A DNA stretch of 64,000 nt from contig JAJKFJ010020800.1 of the NCBI GenBank assembly GCA_027382625.1, positions 53,588 through 117,587 on the forward strand, given 5' to 3'. Source of the stretch: Tetmemena sp. SeJ-2015. Lineage: Eukaryota; Ciliophora; Spirotrichea; Sporadotrichida; Oxytrichidae. The notes under the pieces were generated by a model, which saw only the letters and a list, made by a program, of their open reading frames with translations, did not search any database and had not been told where the DNA came from. Position numbers and translations under genes: made by a program. Each line of letters starts with the position of its first letter. Within the stretch, counting starts at the first letter, position 1. Below are positions 1 through 11,596 of the stretch, piece by piece.

Positions 1-2
1 AT

Positions 3-92
3 CTGCTGATCCCAGAGTACCCCACTAAGGAGAAGTTGAGGCAAAAACTGATGCTGGCAATAGCAAATGCTGAGGGCTTCGGCCTCATGTGA
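3..92 (+). CDS. HECT-type E3 ubiquitin ligase, C-terminal end (partial)
   Basis: Only the last 29 codons and the TGA stop lie in the window. The translated end reads LLIPEYPTKEKLRQKL and finishes with NAEGFGLM, the classic tail of HECT domains (a proline-tyrosine segment, a K/REKL helix, then an acidic/GFG ending with a buried hydrophobic residue near the terminus). HECT ligases form a thioester with ubiquitin and pass it to a substrate lysine. The catalytic cysteine lies upstream, outside the window, so activity cannot be judged. The call rests on a short segment but on the most recognisable one of the family. It reads away from the next gene, which converges on it from the other strand. Confidence 0.7.
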   Translation: MLIPEYPTKEKLRQKLMLAIANAEGFGLM

Positions 93-244
93 ACTACTAA
101 AGCTGAGTTTATGATCGGGTTAACTTGTATCTCTAAAAGAACTTTTTTTCAATAACTCTTAACCTTCAAATTCTTTTACAGTCATATACGTTATTGCGAA
201 TGGAAGGGAATATTTATGATGAGGGAGAAGTTGTTACCTTAAAA

Positions 245-3200
245 TCAATTAATAAGACCTTAGTTTTCGCTCTCTTCCTATGTAAGCCCTCCGTCTATAG
301 GCTCTTCGTGATGGTGATGATGCTGGTGGTGTTCGTGATCTTGCTCCTCATGGCTGTGTTCATGGCCATGATGCTCATGGTTATGATGGTCATGCTGAGA
401 GTGATCTTCAAATTAAATGGACTGAGCTGTGAGGTCCTGCTCTATCCTATGCTCCTCAGTAAAGCTTCCATGATTTTTGGAACCATGTGAGTGATGATGA
501 AGATGCTCCTCCTCTCCCTCATGATGGTCATGATTATGAGAACTCTCATGCTTGCCTTGTAAGAGTGAGCTTTCCTTGTTAAAGTTAGGTGTATTGAATT
601 GCTAGTGAGTAACTTTAGAGTTATTCTGATAGCTGAACTACTGGCTTTGAATGTGCTTGTTGATGGCCTAGTTCTAGGCTTGATAGCTGCTGTAGTCGTT
701 ATGGTTATAGGTCTGCACAGTCTAGCTTGAGTTTGCTTTGGAGTAAAGGTCGTCCTCAGTGCTTCCGATTAGTTTCTTGACGCCACTAAGACTGCTGCTG
801 CTGTGAGAGTGGGCCTCTAGAGAAGCATAATTGGGACCAGTTATCTGTACTGTAATGTCTCTGCACTTGATTCCTCTCAGGATGGTTGACACTTCATCGT
901 GAATCATAGATCTATTGGCCTGGGCACTTACTACTATGTCTACTGTGGCCACATACTTCTTCTCATTCAAAGAAGTGATCATAAAAACACTCTCTAATTA
1001 ACTTACTTCCCTTTGGCCATCTCCCAAATAAGGAGCTCTTTCAATTCTCTGACACCCTCAAGCTGAGAAATCTGCTACTCCACCTTTGCCTTCTTCTTTT
1101 TGATGAAAAATTCATATAGTGCCATTTAACTCTTGATGGTCTGAGGAGTCTTGAGGATGAGAATACTAGCTGTCATCTAAATGAAGGGGATACCTGATGC
1201 GAGAATCATGAGGGAGATGATGAAGCTGCAGACTGGATCAGCTACATACATCTTGTAGTATTTGACGAGGATGGAGGAGAAGATGACTCCCACACTTCCT
1301 AGGGTGTCGGCCAGCACATGCAAGAACACACCGTACATGTTCTCGTTCTCATGCGAGTGGTCATGTCCATGGTCATGATCGTGATGGTCGTGGAAGAAGA
1401 ACAGGCCGATCAAGTTCACTCCGAAGCCCAGAGTACTTACTGTTAGCAAGCCCTCAGTGGCGATCAATTGTGGCTCGTAGATGCGCTCAATGCTCTCGCA
1501 GAACACGTTAAAGGCAATGAAGACTAGGAATATGCCATTGAAGAGCCCACTAAGAGTCTCTACTCGCCCATACCCATAAGGATACTCTATTTGAGAGAAC
1601 ATTATAAGCATGCTTCATAAGTGTACTTCTTGTCTACTCCCATTTTAGCGATGTAGGAGGCACAGAGGCCTATGAAGAGAGCCATGCAGTCGAAGAGCAT
1701 GTGGAAGGAGTCAGTGATCAGACCTAGACTGTTGGACATGTACCCGTAGATTAGCTCCACGAACATGAACAGCAACCTACTTAAATATGGCTATATCCAT
1801 TCTCATGATTAATTGAAGCAAGTTGATGATGAAGAAGATGGCGATCTTGCGGGAGTCATTGTTCTGGTAGCAGGTTATGACGAAGTCATAGATCAGGCTC
1901 TCCTTGTTAAGCTGCTCGCTCACTGAGCTCTCTCTGTCAAAGCCACCTAGTAAATAGGATAGAAGATATAATTGTGTGAAAGTATCTTGAGGTCCTCCCA
2001 GAAGAAGTAACCGTAGCTGATTAGGAAGAGCAGGTGCACAAAGAAGTGGAAGACAGAGAGCTTGTTTAGCATGAAGATTGTGAAGCACAAGAATATCAAG
2101 GGCATGAATATAGCATACTCATGATCATTAAATGCTTAAGATGAAAATTGCTCTGCCCAAGAAGTTGTTGCTACTTTCTTCGCCGATGTAATGAGAGGAG
2201 CTGCTTCTTTTCTTGTGTTGCTGCTTCTCGTATTTATCCTTGAGGAGGGTTAAAACTGCCAGGACTATGAAGAGCATGAAAGACTTGCTTGAATTGTCTT
2301 TAAGATAATCAGAGAATTAAGTAACTTTATATGTCTTAGGCTGGATTAATGGGTTGTGGGGAGGAGACTAGATTCATGAAGCCTGAGGCGATCCCGTAGA
2401 GCAGACCTACTGCAGCTGCCACTACAAGCTTTGCCTTGGCATAGGTCATCCTCACCTCTATGTCTCCAAAGTTCAGATAGGGCAATTTAACAACTAAGTT
2501 ATCAACTCTACATATAATTTAGCGAGCTTTTGCTCTGGCCTCTGATACCTCATGATGATAACCTCCACTAGTGAAAGTGTGAAGCCTAGCATGCTTAGCA
2601 AGGTGAATCTGACCTGCCCTCCGAAGATGAGCTCTAAGAAGAAGCCCATAACCCAAAGCGACATGCCGATAAATTTCTGCTGCGTTATCTCCATCTGCTA
2701 TTGCTATCTGTGCTCTGAAGATTGCGAACCGTCTTCGAGTTCTGAGGAGGAGTTTGCATTTGAAGACTGAGTGAAGTTGTATAGATAGATTAGGAAGACA
2801 TCAGCCTGGGACATGAAGAACCAACTAGTAAAGTTAGATGAGGATTTAAGAAGAGGTCTTACGATGAGAGACTGTTCGTGTCCTTGAGACTCTGCAAGTT
2901 GATCCACATCCTCAGGAATTCGACTACTGTTAGTGCTCCATAACGCCAATCATTCTATAAAGAGTGTTTAGTAGCTAATTCACACGAGGATAGACTGTTC
3001 TTACCTTGAGTGCATCATATTTGATGAGTTGCTCTGGTTTGAATTTATCCTGCTATACCTAAAAATTTTATGATTTTTATAAGGAATTGATATTTCATAT
3101 TTAATGTATAGCTGCCGATGGCAAGGATCGTGAGAAGTGAGGTGATTAGAATGAGCGTGATAGTGAGGGATATGGTGCTCTCATAGGCCCCAATCTCCAC

Positions 3201-3448
3201 AAATGCGAATATGCCCCAGAACAGGTACACCAACCCGTAAATCAGCTGGTTCTTATGCCTATCAAATGTTAGTTTAGCTTTTGCTTATAGTCATTTTCAG
3301 TTTAAAGTAAGCTTCAATGATTTTGCAAATGATCTTACGTGGATAAAGCAAAGACATAACTTATAATAAAATCAATGATGCTCATTATATGAGAATTGTA
3401 ATTATTATTTGTCGCAAAGCCCTGTCGTTTATCTTTGAGAGCTCTCAT
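245..3448 (-). CDS. ZnT5/7-like cation diffusion facilitator (zinc transporter) with His-rich tail
   Basis: A cation diffusion facilitator (SLC30) predicted to move Zn2+ out of the cytosol, probably into secretory compartments as ZnT5/ZnT7 do. The start codon (3446-3448) opens a long series of hydrophobic segments (3448-1780), as in ZnT5 with its extra N-terminal helices. The CDF core follows at 1611-1170 (FSQIEYPYGYGRVETLSGLF, then HDHHDHDHGHDHSHE in the loop between helices IV and V, then FLHVLADTLGSVGVI with the metal-site H-x-x-x-D). The cytosolic domain includes KYVATVDIVVSAQ. The tail, about 160 residues after SKANSS, is very rich in His, Glu, Asp and Gln, and ends at TGA 245-247. UAA/UAG are read as Gln. 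IESs or introns interrupt it; one IES (954-1003) and one intron (3259-3338) are resolved. The exact number of upstream helices is uncertain because several junctions were not resolved. Confidence 0.8.
954..1003 (-). other. IES with pointer TACTT
   Basis: The 5-bp direct repeat TACTT (954-958 and 1004-1008) bounds a 50-bp AT-rich segment with in-frame TGA on the coding strand. Removing one copy joins ...LIWEMAKGK to YVATVDIVV in frame, which matches the ZnT cytosolic domain. The apparent start Met just upstream of the junction is therefore inside eliminated DNA. Confidence 0.85.
3259..3338 (-). other. Spliceosomal intron in the zinc transporter gene
   Basis: On the coding strand it begins GTAAGATC and ends TTTGATAG. 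Splicing joins FALST to HKNQLIYGLVYLFWG in frame, and the unspliced sequence contains TGA. An IES is an alternative reading, but the clean GT...AG ends favour an intron. Confidence 0.65.
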
Positions 3449-3688
3449 TAAGATGATGATTTTAAATCTCTGAAATATTAATACTACAAGTAATATCTAT
3501 CAATTATTATTACATCTTGCCCTACTCTCACTCACTACCTACACCACAAAAAGTCTAATCGCACTCTATCTATGCAGTAAATATAGTTTATTTGAATTTA
3601 AAATATTATTGCATCTGCTAGATTATAATCTCAAAGAGTAATAAAAAGGGGCAAGCAAGCGCCAACCAGAAATACTCAGCAAAGCTAA
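3449..3688. other. Intergenic spacer between divergent genes
   Basis: About 240 bp of AT-rich sequence between the divergent zinc-transporter and KATNIP-like start codons. It presumably holds both promoters. I see no distinct element. Confidence 0.5.
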
Positions 3689-6600
3689 ATGCAAAACATC
3701 AATGTAACTAATACCACTGCCCTCGGATTAATCATAAATCGCTCATCGCATTTCTCATTATTGTTATTGAACTCCTCATTTTTAGAAACCAATTGACAAG
3801 ATCAACATCGGCTACAACAGGTCGAACGAGGAGTATATCGGCTTGGCCTCCGAGAAGAACAAGCTGAAGCGACAGCAAGAGAGCAGCAGGGAACACCAGG
3901 AGAAGCAAAAGACTAAGGAGAGGGAGGCAGGCTTCAACATCCACTTCAGTGGCGCAAATGAGGAGAGGGTCAGAGAGCAGAGGAAGCTAGAGATGCTGCA
4001 GCAGAGAGCCAACTCCAGAGGCAACAGAGGAGACTCACAGAGCAAGCAAGCGCAGCCTGGCTATGACTACGACATAGGAGTGGGCATGTAGAACCAAAAG
4101 GTCAGAAGGTAAGTGCAAATACTGAGATCTTAAGCGGCAAGCTAGGATGTGGAAGAACCCCGCAGGCCCAGGACAGCAGTAGCAGATCTCCTCTCAGGAG
4201 TCCAGTCAATTTCTGGAGCACAAGTACACCAACCCGGTAAGTTGAAAGTTAGAAGTTCATTACTTGAATAGTTTGACTTGGGCACCAACTAGCAAGAAAG
4301 AAAGAATATTGGGCAGCCACCTCTACCAAGCAACTAGCCTCCTAGAGTGAGGAAAGGATGGGGAGATAGAGCTAACGCTCAAGACTCTGCAAAGCCGGAA
4401 ACTTAAGCAAGTCAACAGAACAGGAGAAGAGACTTATTAGAATTAGGTATTCATTTTCAATGACTATGAGGACGATGAGGAGCAGTATTCAGACTCATTC
4501 GAGAACGATGAATATCAATAGCATGAGGAGTAGAAGAAGAGCAAGCCTCTCAAGCTGAATCTTATAAATATACTTTTTCAATTTAGAGAATGACCTGAGT
4601 GCGATGAGTGGCATCCAGGACAACTATGAGGACGAGGAAGATGAGACCTCCTATTCCAAATCTGTTTCCTCCATAGATTGAAGGAGTATTAGTTAGTTTT
4701 TGTAATACGGGGATAAGTTCTCCAAGATAAGGCAGCAGCAGATCCTGGAGGAACAAGACTCCCCGGATCGCAACTTTGTAGACGACCAAGAGGAGCCAGA
4801 GCCAGTAGAAGATCGATGAAATGCTACTTGCATAAACTCTTGCTAGTTTTAAAGAGAGAGGGAAGAACGAGATTGAGCAGTTCCTGAAGACTGCAACCAT
4901 GGACGATATTAACACTCTACGACAGTCACTCAATAACTTTGCAGAGTTTTCACTCAAGTAATTCAATAACCCCAGGAAGGAGACCATCGCCAAGGTTGAA
5001 GAAGATGATTCCTAAATGAGAAGAACACTTATGTGTGCATTTCTCATTATGACTACATAGAGGAGGAGTTTGAGGAGCAGATAGAATCAGAGGAGGAAGA
5101 TGGGAATGACTCAGAGCAAGAGAGGAGAGAGAAGGAGCTGGAGGAGAAGCGGAGGCAAGAGCAGCTCAGACAGCAGCAGCTTAAGACTCAGTAGACTACC
5201 AGGGGTGCTAAGAACAGACCTATCTCAGCTGTCTACAATTTAGAGCCATAGAAGATCCAAACCTAGAGAACTCAATAACAGATGCCTATCTCTTCCTTGA
5301 ATCAAGGACAGGCCACTTTTCAAGCTGCTCTCTATGATTAGCAGACTGTGTAGAATATCTTCTTTGGTGCGGGCAGTGGTTCCAGCCAAGCAGAGGGTTA
5401 ACAGAGTCAGAAATTCGGGGCAGGAGTACAAGAGACACCCAAGCAACCGAACGACAGCATGAAGAAGCCAGTCAACTCCAATCCTTTCAAACGCCCCTTC
5501 TCTCAAAACGTACCTAAGAGAGTTGATAACAATCTCTAGCAGAAGGTTGCAGCTCCTCAATAGCAGTAGCAGCAGAACATAGAGACTGCGAAATTCAATG
5601 CCTCCGGAGTTTCCAATCAGCTCTAAGCTTTGAATGTGAAGGAGGACACACTAAGTGTATCACAAGCGATTTCCCAATCTTCCTCTAAGGCCCCACCAAT
5701 CAATTAGATAGTGCAGAAAATAGAGCAGCTTGAAGATTGGCAGAGGGAGAAACTTATGGAGATCCTAGAGAACTTGACAAGTCTGACTTCCAGCCACGCT
5801 TCAGTCTAAAGTTTTCAACAAAATAGCGCCACTCAAATCCCAAAGATCCAAGATCCCACCGCTCTTAAAGTCGAGAAGAAGCCTTAGGTCTCCTCTGTAG
5901 TTTAAAACCTAGACTTTAAGTTTCTCTCCCCAGCCAAGGCGAGCAATAACGCTCAATAGAAAACTTCAGTTTCTGCTTTCTCAAACCCTAATAAGAAGAT
6001 CATCTCATTGAGAGTTTGAATTAATCTAAGTTTCATTTATTGAGTACTGAAAACCTATGGGAACCCTCATTTGTGTGGGCTCACTGAGCTGGAAGTATTC
6101 GATCAGCAAGGCTCAAAGATCACCCTCGCCCCAGCTCACATAACTCCTGTTAATTTAGGTAACGGACCTAAGATTCCCATAGCCAGACTTTGCGACGGTT
6201 TCAAGCTTACAAACGAGGAGAAGCACATGTGGATTGGCTACTTGCCGCGCCATCCTCAGCACCTAGAGTTGCAAATTCAGCTAGATAAGGACAAGGAGGT
6301 GGGAGGCATGAAGATTTGGAACTATAATAAATCAGCAATTGACTGCACCAAGGGAATCAAAGAACTGCATATACTTGAGGATGGGAAGGTGCTCTGGTCT
6401 GGTATCATTCATTCTATGAATATAGCATTGAGTAAACTTCATTAATTTCCATATGGAAGGTTTAAATTGAAAGTGGGAAGGGATCCACAACTACAGAGTA
6501 TGCTACTTTCATAGACTTGGGTTTGAAGCCTGGCTGCTCTCTGCCCAGGGAGATCCAGCCCAAGATTTTAGCTTCAGACCCTATAGAGGAGGCCTACGAC

Positions 6601-9600
6601 GAGGAGGAGAGCAAGATCTATCCCTCCTCAAAGCCTTAGAGAGATGATGATCTGCAGACTGTGAAGAAGGATCAACAGCAGAGAGAAAGCAAAGAGGACT
6701 TCTCTAAGAAGTACAGATCAGAGGCCTAGCTCAAGCAGCAGCTTCACTATGAAGAGAACGCCAATCCATCTACTGGAGAGTAAATATTAATTTTCATTTC
6801 ATGGACCAATATGGCTGTCTGGGAATTAGCAGTCTCAGAGGAACGCCGACCAGTTTAAAAGCAGCAAGAGCATTAGCAACTCTCAAGCAAATTAGAGGCT
6901 AAGGGAATAGAACAAAGAGAGGTAAGAGGACTCGCAGTTCAAGACTTATGACTTGCTGGACAAGTACCAGTTCAACTCAGGTACCAACTCGGGCACTTAT
7001 ATCCCCTAAAAGCGTTATGAATATATAGCTTGATAAATTATGATATTGTCTTATTTTCACTATTAAAACTACAAACTATTTTAAGATTAAGTATTTTGTA
7101 TTGTTGTTTTATGATTTTGGGTTTTGACTACAACAAACCCGAGTGCATCATAGCAATCGCAGAGGAGCTAGCAGACTTCTTTGAAGAGTGGCTCTGTGGC
7201 TTCCATAAACAGCGGCTCAAGAGGCTCTCAGAGGGAGGGAAGTCAAAGTGGCATCAAGCCAAACGTAGGGCCAGCTTCTGGAGTCTAGAACTCTCGAGTA
7301 GTCCGCGCTCAGCATGATCTACTAATTCATATTTTATAATGATCTTGGTGCGCATCTATAAACAAGCGCTATTGGAGACGGCTCAAGCCAACTCCCACCC
7401 CAAAGTAATTCAAAGCAGTGGACTCAGCCCTTCTCCTCCAATTCACAAGCCTAGCTCAAAGCATGCCAGCCTGTCATTCCCACTCACCAACCACCTCGTT
7501 TCAACCAAGACCTGTAGGATACCTCAGACGCCATCCTCAGAGCAGTTAATAAGGTAAACTAAGTGACTACTGGGTTGCAAGGCTCCTCTATGAGGAACAA
7601 GAGTGGCAGCAGAGGCAGACCTCAAGTGGTTGAGGAGTCACTAGACAATCTAGACTTCTTCAAGGCTACTAATAGAGGCAGACTAATGAATTTTCAAGAG
7701 CAGTAAGAGGATGACAAGTAGGTTAAGCAGGCGATTGAGAAGAACTCAGGAGCTGCTGCTAGGAAACAGTGGGGTCAAGGCAGTAATGAGATCGGAGTCT
7801 CTCCAACTAAGGTAGGAGCCCACAACAAGAGTGGAAGCAGCAGTCTCATGGACTCTCAGCTCTCTTCTGCCACAAAGCAGTCAGCGCACAAAGCACACGT
7901 CATAGTCAAGAATCCATTCCCTGGAGGCTCAGATCAGTTCAGTGGATCTGCACCCGGTTCAAAAAGCACTCAGAGAAACAAGAGTATCAAGGAGATGAAG
8001 GCTTACGAAAGCAATCTGAGCTCTGGTGGAGATTTCTTAGATCAATTCCTAAGCAACAATAACAACAGCAGTAATGCGAACTTTCAATCTAAGCAAGCTC
8101 AGTCTTCTTAGCCCTTCAACTATCAGATACCTGCTGGGTAAACGCAATGAAGATTTGTTATAGTGATGAACTTCTAGTATAATTGGTTTAGAAGGAGCAG
8201 GTGCATCACCTTCAATTTGCAGGCAACTCCTCGGGTATTCAAAGTTACCAGAAGTCTACAAATGAGTTTAGACAAGCCTCTCAAAAGAACTCCCTCTCTC
8301 CTGCTAGAGTGGAGGATAACTTCTCTAGGCTACAATAAAAGGTGGCGCTCTCCTACGAAGAGAAGCTGAATTAGTTCACAAAGCCCTTTAGAATTCCAAA
8401 CCTCCCGAGTGGCTCGAAGCTAGAGTTCAACATCCTTCAAACCTGGGGTGATATGAACTACGTGGGTCTGGCTGGAATTGTTATCTTATCTTATCTTATC
8501 TTACTTTTTAATTGAGGTGTTCGACTCCAACGGGAAGCTGGTGCAGGTTTTGCCAGACCAGATTTCAGCCTGCCCACCGGACATCAATATCCTGCCTGGC
8601 TATGGTGGAGACCCCAGAACTGTGGACAAGCTGGTAGACGGCCACTACCTCACGACTGATGACTGTCATGTGTGGCTCACTCCCTTCACCAAGGGAGAGG
8701 ACCACACAGTTACTATCCAGCTTGGCGGAGTCAATAACTCCAAGGTCTCAATTCAAGAAGTCAATAATTTCATATGCCTCTCATTATAGCATTGTGAGAG
8801 TGTATTGATTGCGATGATAAGGATTTGGAATTATAACAAGAGTAGAATCCATTCCTACAGAGGAGCCAGACTTGTGGAGTGCACTCTGGATGGACAAGCT
8901 ATCTTCAGGGGCGAGATTTCTAAGGCCCCAGGAACCATGAAGGACCCAGAGTCTTGCTGCGAGATCATCATGTTCACAGACAGCGGTAATTTAAATAATT
9001 AAATAAAATTTAATTTATTTTATTTTAGAGCGATTCCATTATGCAGAGCATTGACCTGAACGACTGGGTGAATGAGGAAGTGATGGTGGCCTAGGACCTG
9101 GAGAACACTCCCTATAATAATTAAATAATTATTGTGAATACTATCACTCAGCGAATTCTGATGCAGGAGAGAGTGCCAGGGCTGACTGAGGAGAGACCCA
9201 TGACTGCCACCAAGAAGTTCAGCACTGCTGAGATCCAGGAATCAAATAGAGTGTGATATCTTATTAAGTATTATGGAATTGCAAAGGCAGCTGAGGCAGC
9301 AAGTCCCCACCTCCCTCTTTGACGAGCGGCCGCAGACATCCGCAAACATGACGAGTGAGCTTGAGGAGGCCAAGAAGAAGCCCTCCTCCCTGAGGGACAG
9401 GTTTGAAATGCGTCATCAAGAACTCTCCAATCACAATAGAGATAATGTACGCTTTCATTTACTGATCAGGTGAAGCAGCTGGCAGGAGGGTCCTCAAGCA
9501 TGTCGGGAATCAAGGGCAGACACATAGAGATCAACATCCTGGAGACTTGGGGCGACTTGTTCTACGTGGGGCTGACAGGCTTAGAAGTGTGGGACTAGAA

Positions 9601-11077
9601 CGGCAACCCCATCCCACTCACCCTCAGCATGATAAACGCAGAGCCCAGAGACATGAACTCCATCCAAGGAGGAGGCAGCGACTACCGCACCCTCGACAAG
9701 CTCATCAACAAGGTGAATCTAAAAGCGGAATTGTTGATTGTATGAAGTGAATAACACGATGGACGACAACAACATGTGGCTGATCCCCTACAACAAGGGC
9801 GAGAACCACCTCATCAAGATAGACTTTGGCAAGTAGCAGCAAATATCGGCCATCAAGTTTCAAAGTTAGTGTCTCGTCGTATATTCATTTTAAGTTCTAC
9901 AACTACAACAAGAGCGAGGAGGACACACTGAGAGGAGTGAAGCAGCTGACTATCTAGCTGGACAAGAAGTTCCTCACTCCCAGGAAGGGCATCACCATCA
10001 TGAAGGCACCAGGCTTTGAGCATCCGATGCTAGACATGGGCCACCTTATCAAGTTCCCCTACTCGATTGGCTGGACCAACGACCAAATCATCCCCATGCA
10101 GCGACCATTTATTACTACTTACAACTTTTTACCACTGGGCAATCTGGGCTTGTTCTAGGAGTATGAACTGGTCAACCTGCCTATGGGTTTCCAGCTGCGA
10201 ATAAACCTCTACTCCACACATGGGGACTTCTACTACATCGGCTTGAACGGGCTTGAGTTCTACGACTAGAGAGGCAGCTACATCAGTCCATAGTAGCAGA
10301 CCATTAAGTGCATCTTAGCTGAGCCATAGGGAGTGCATAAGCTCCCCACTATGGAGGGCGATGCAAGAGTGGTACAGAATTTGCTGAACTGCAAGAACCA
10401 GACTAATGATGAAGCGAACATGTGGCTGGCTCCTTTCAAGAACACTCGCTCTTACTCAGCAGTCACCAACGCCTAGAAATAAGGAGGAAAGGGCAACGAC
10501 AGTGACGCAGCGAGCGGAGGCTCCCTAGAATACAGAGTTCCCAACTAGGAAAAGCAAATTATAATAGTCATTTCTGCTTATTTACTAAACTATGTGTGCG
10601 TGATATTCGAGCAGCCGACAGCCTTGAGTGCAATCAGACTGTGGAACTATACGAAGACTCCCTCCCGAGGGGTGAATGAATTTGAGGTGCTCTTCGACGA
10701 TAAGCAAATCTACAGAGGTTTTGCTAAACAAGCCCCTGAAGCTCAGTAAGTCGCATAAACTGCGTTTATAAAAGCTAATATTACTTTAAATATAGAATGA
10801 AAGAGTTTAGAAAGACTTCTCGACTGTGGTGCTGTTCACCACTGACAACAGCATAGTGAATAGATTCCAGAACCAGGTTTACTGCAACCCCTCAAAGCAG
10901 TAAGAAGTTGCCCTCATCAATGAGAAGAAGCTTATGAACTCTATTATAGTATATTATATTAGTTTGAACAAGGGCCCAGGTGCAGGTGGAGCAGCTTTGC
11001 TACAACGACCTGGACCAGAGTAAGAATTTGTGTTCAGCGAGATGCAAAGGCCCACCACCATGGCTAGAAAGAAGTGA
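3689..11077 (+). CDS. KATNIP: KATNIP-like (KIAA0556, DUF4457) ciliary microtubule-associated protein
   Basis: Katanin-interacting protein family; in animals it binds katanin and microtubules at the base of cilia. The N-terminus, after IES removal, reads [20 protein letters not shown], a charged coil with the family-like [17 protein letters not shown] long S/Q/N/G-rich middle follows, then four copies of a WGD-x-x-YVGL-x-x-LEV unit: [20 protein letters not shown] (about 6050), [12 protein letters not shown] (8440), [20 protein letters not shown] (9540) and [18 protein letters not shown] (10220). Each is followed by a WNYNKS-type motif ([34 protein letters not shown]). It ends RPTTMARKK and TGA (11075-11077). 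Uninterrupted it would exceed 2,000 codons; human KATNIP is about 1,600. At least eight IESs interrupt it, and one frame problem near 4250-4360 was not resolved. It is divergent from the zinc transporter upstream. Confidence 0.85.
3695..3803 (+). other. IES with pointer AACATC, two codons after the start
   Basis: AACATC occurs at 3695-3700 and 3804-3809. Removing 109 bp joins ATG CAA to AAC ATC GGC TAC in frame, giving [13 protein letters not shown]. Without removal the start codon's frame stops at TGA (3793-3795), and the main frame has no upstream ATG. Confidence 0.85.
4557..4587 (+). other. IES with pointer GAAT (31 bp)
   Basis: GAAT at 4557-4560 and 4588-4591 bounds an AT-rich segment with no GT start. 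Removal joins PLKL to [11 protein letters not shown] in frame. Confidence 0.85.
7314..7338 (+). other. IES with pointer ATGATCT (25 bp)
   Basis: The 7-bp repeat ATGATCT (7314-7320, 7339-7345) flanks 18 bp of AT. Removal joins VVRAQHDL to [19 protein letters not shown] in frame; unremoved, the frame stops at TGA. The segment has neither GT nor AG ends, so it cannot be an intron. Confidence 0.9.
8476..8509 (+). other. IES with pointer AATTG containing (TTATC)n
   Basis: AATTG at 8476-8480 and 8510-8514 flanks a run of TTATC repeats. Pointer excision gives [17 protein letters not shown]...AG intron reading is also in frame but would delete the Glu that the other three repeat units of this protein keep (ELEVF, GLEVW, GLEFY), so the IES reading is preferred. 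Confidence 0.75.
8982..9028 (+). other. IES with pointer AGCG
   Basis: AGCG at 8982-8985 and 9029-9032. Excision gives [17 protein letters not shown] in frame. The overlapping GTAATT...TTTTAG intron reading shifts the frame into TGA within a few codons, so this is a decisive IES case. Confidence 0.9.
9713..9746 (+). other. IES with pointer GTGAAT
   Basis: GTGAAT at 9713-9718 and 9747-9752 bounds 28 bp of IES body. Removal gives [17 protein letters not shown] in frame. The segment does not end in AG at the joining point. Confidence 0.9.
9855..9891 (+). other. IES with pointer AAGTT
   Basis: AAGTT at 9855-9859 and 9892-9896. Removal restores [14 protein letters not shown], the expected NYNKS motif. 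Confidence 0.9.
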
Positions 11078-11596
11078 GCTTATTTTAAAGTCACAGCAGT
11101 AATATAAGTAAGACAACTACTGAATTGAATAAGTATATAGAAGGTGAGAATGAGTAAATGAGAATTGTGAAACTTATAGTTATAGGTTTAGTTAACCAAG
11201 TTGATTGATTGATTTCTTTATACTTCAGATATTATGAATCCCATCTTTAAAATCGGTGAGTGTCATTATTATTAGGGCGTCAAATGAATTTAAGAAATTA
11301 ATCTGCTTGTTTTCAAGTGTGTATATTTATAGTTTCAAACATTTACAGCCACTGTGCTTGCCATAGTTCTTACTCCCCCCCCTCATCCAAAATATTCAAA
11401 CCTCTATTGATTGCTTCATTTCAAATATTGTGATAGAAGAAATAATACTACTTAGGTATGCAAGCAAGCAAACAAGTAAGAGACTTGTGCCGATAATAAA
11501 TTCCTCTCAGATTTAAGGATTAATAATAATTCAAATAATCGATATACACTTACAGATTAGAAAAAAATAATCTAACCAACCAAGCTAAGTGCATTT
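11078..11596. other. Intergenic spacer
   Basis: About 520 bp, AT-rich, with short homopolymer runs (a C-tract near 11380). No gene, RNA or repeat is recognisable. It separates two genes on the same strand and presumably carries a terminator and a promoter. Confidence 0.5.

Noticed and set aside
194..490. A hydrophobic Met/Val-rich plus-strand frame resembling a membrane peptide
   Set aside because: It is the antisense reading of the His-codon-rich tail of the zinc transporter (CAT/CAC runs give ATG/GTG runs).
722..982. A separate small gene starting MITSLNEKKYV
   Set aside because: The Met lies inside the IES at 954-1003. After excision the sequence is an internal part of the zinc transporter.
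8481..8517. A GT...AG intron in the third coding block of the KATNIP-like gene
   Set aside because: It is in frame but would delete a Glu conserved in the three sister repeat units. The AATTG pointer explains the segment without that loss.
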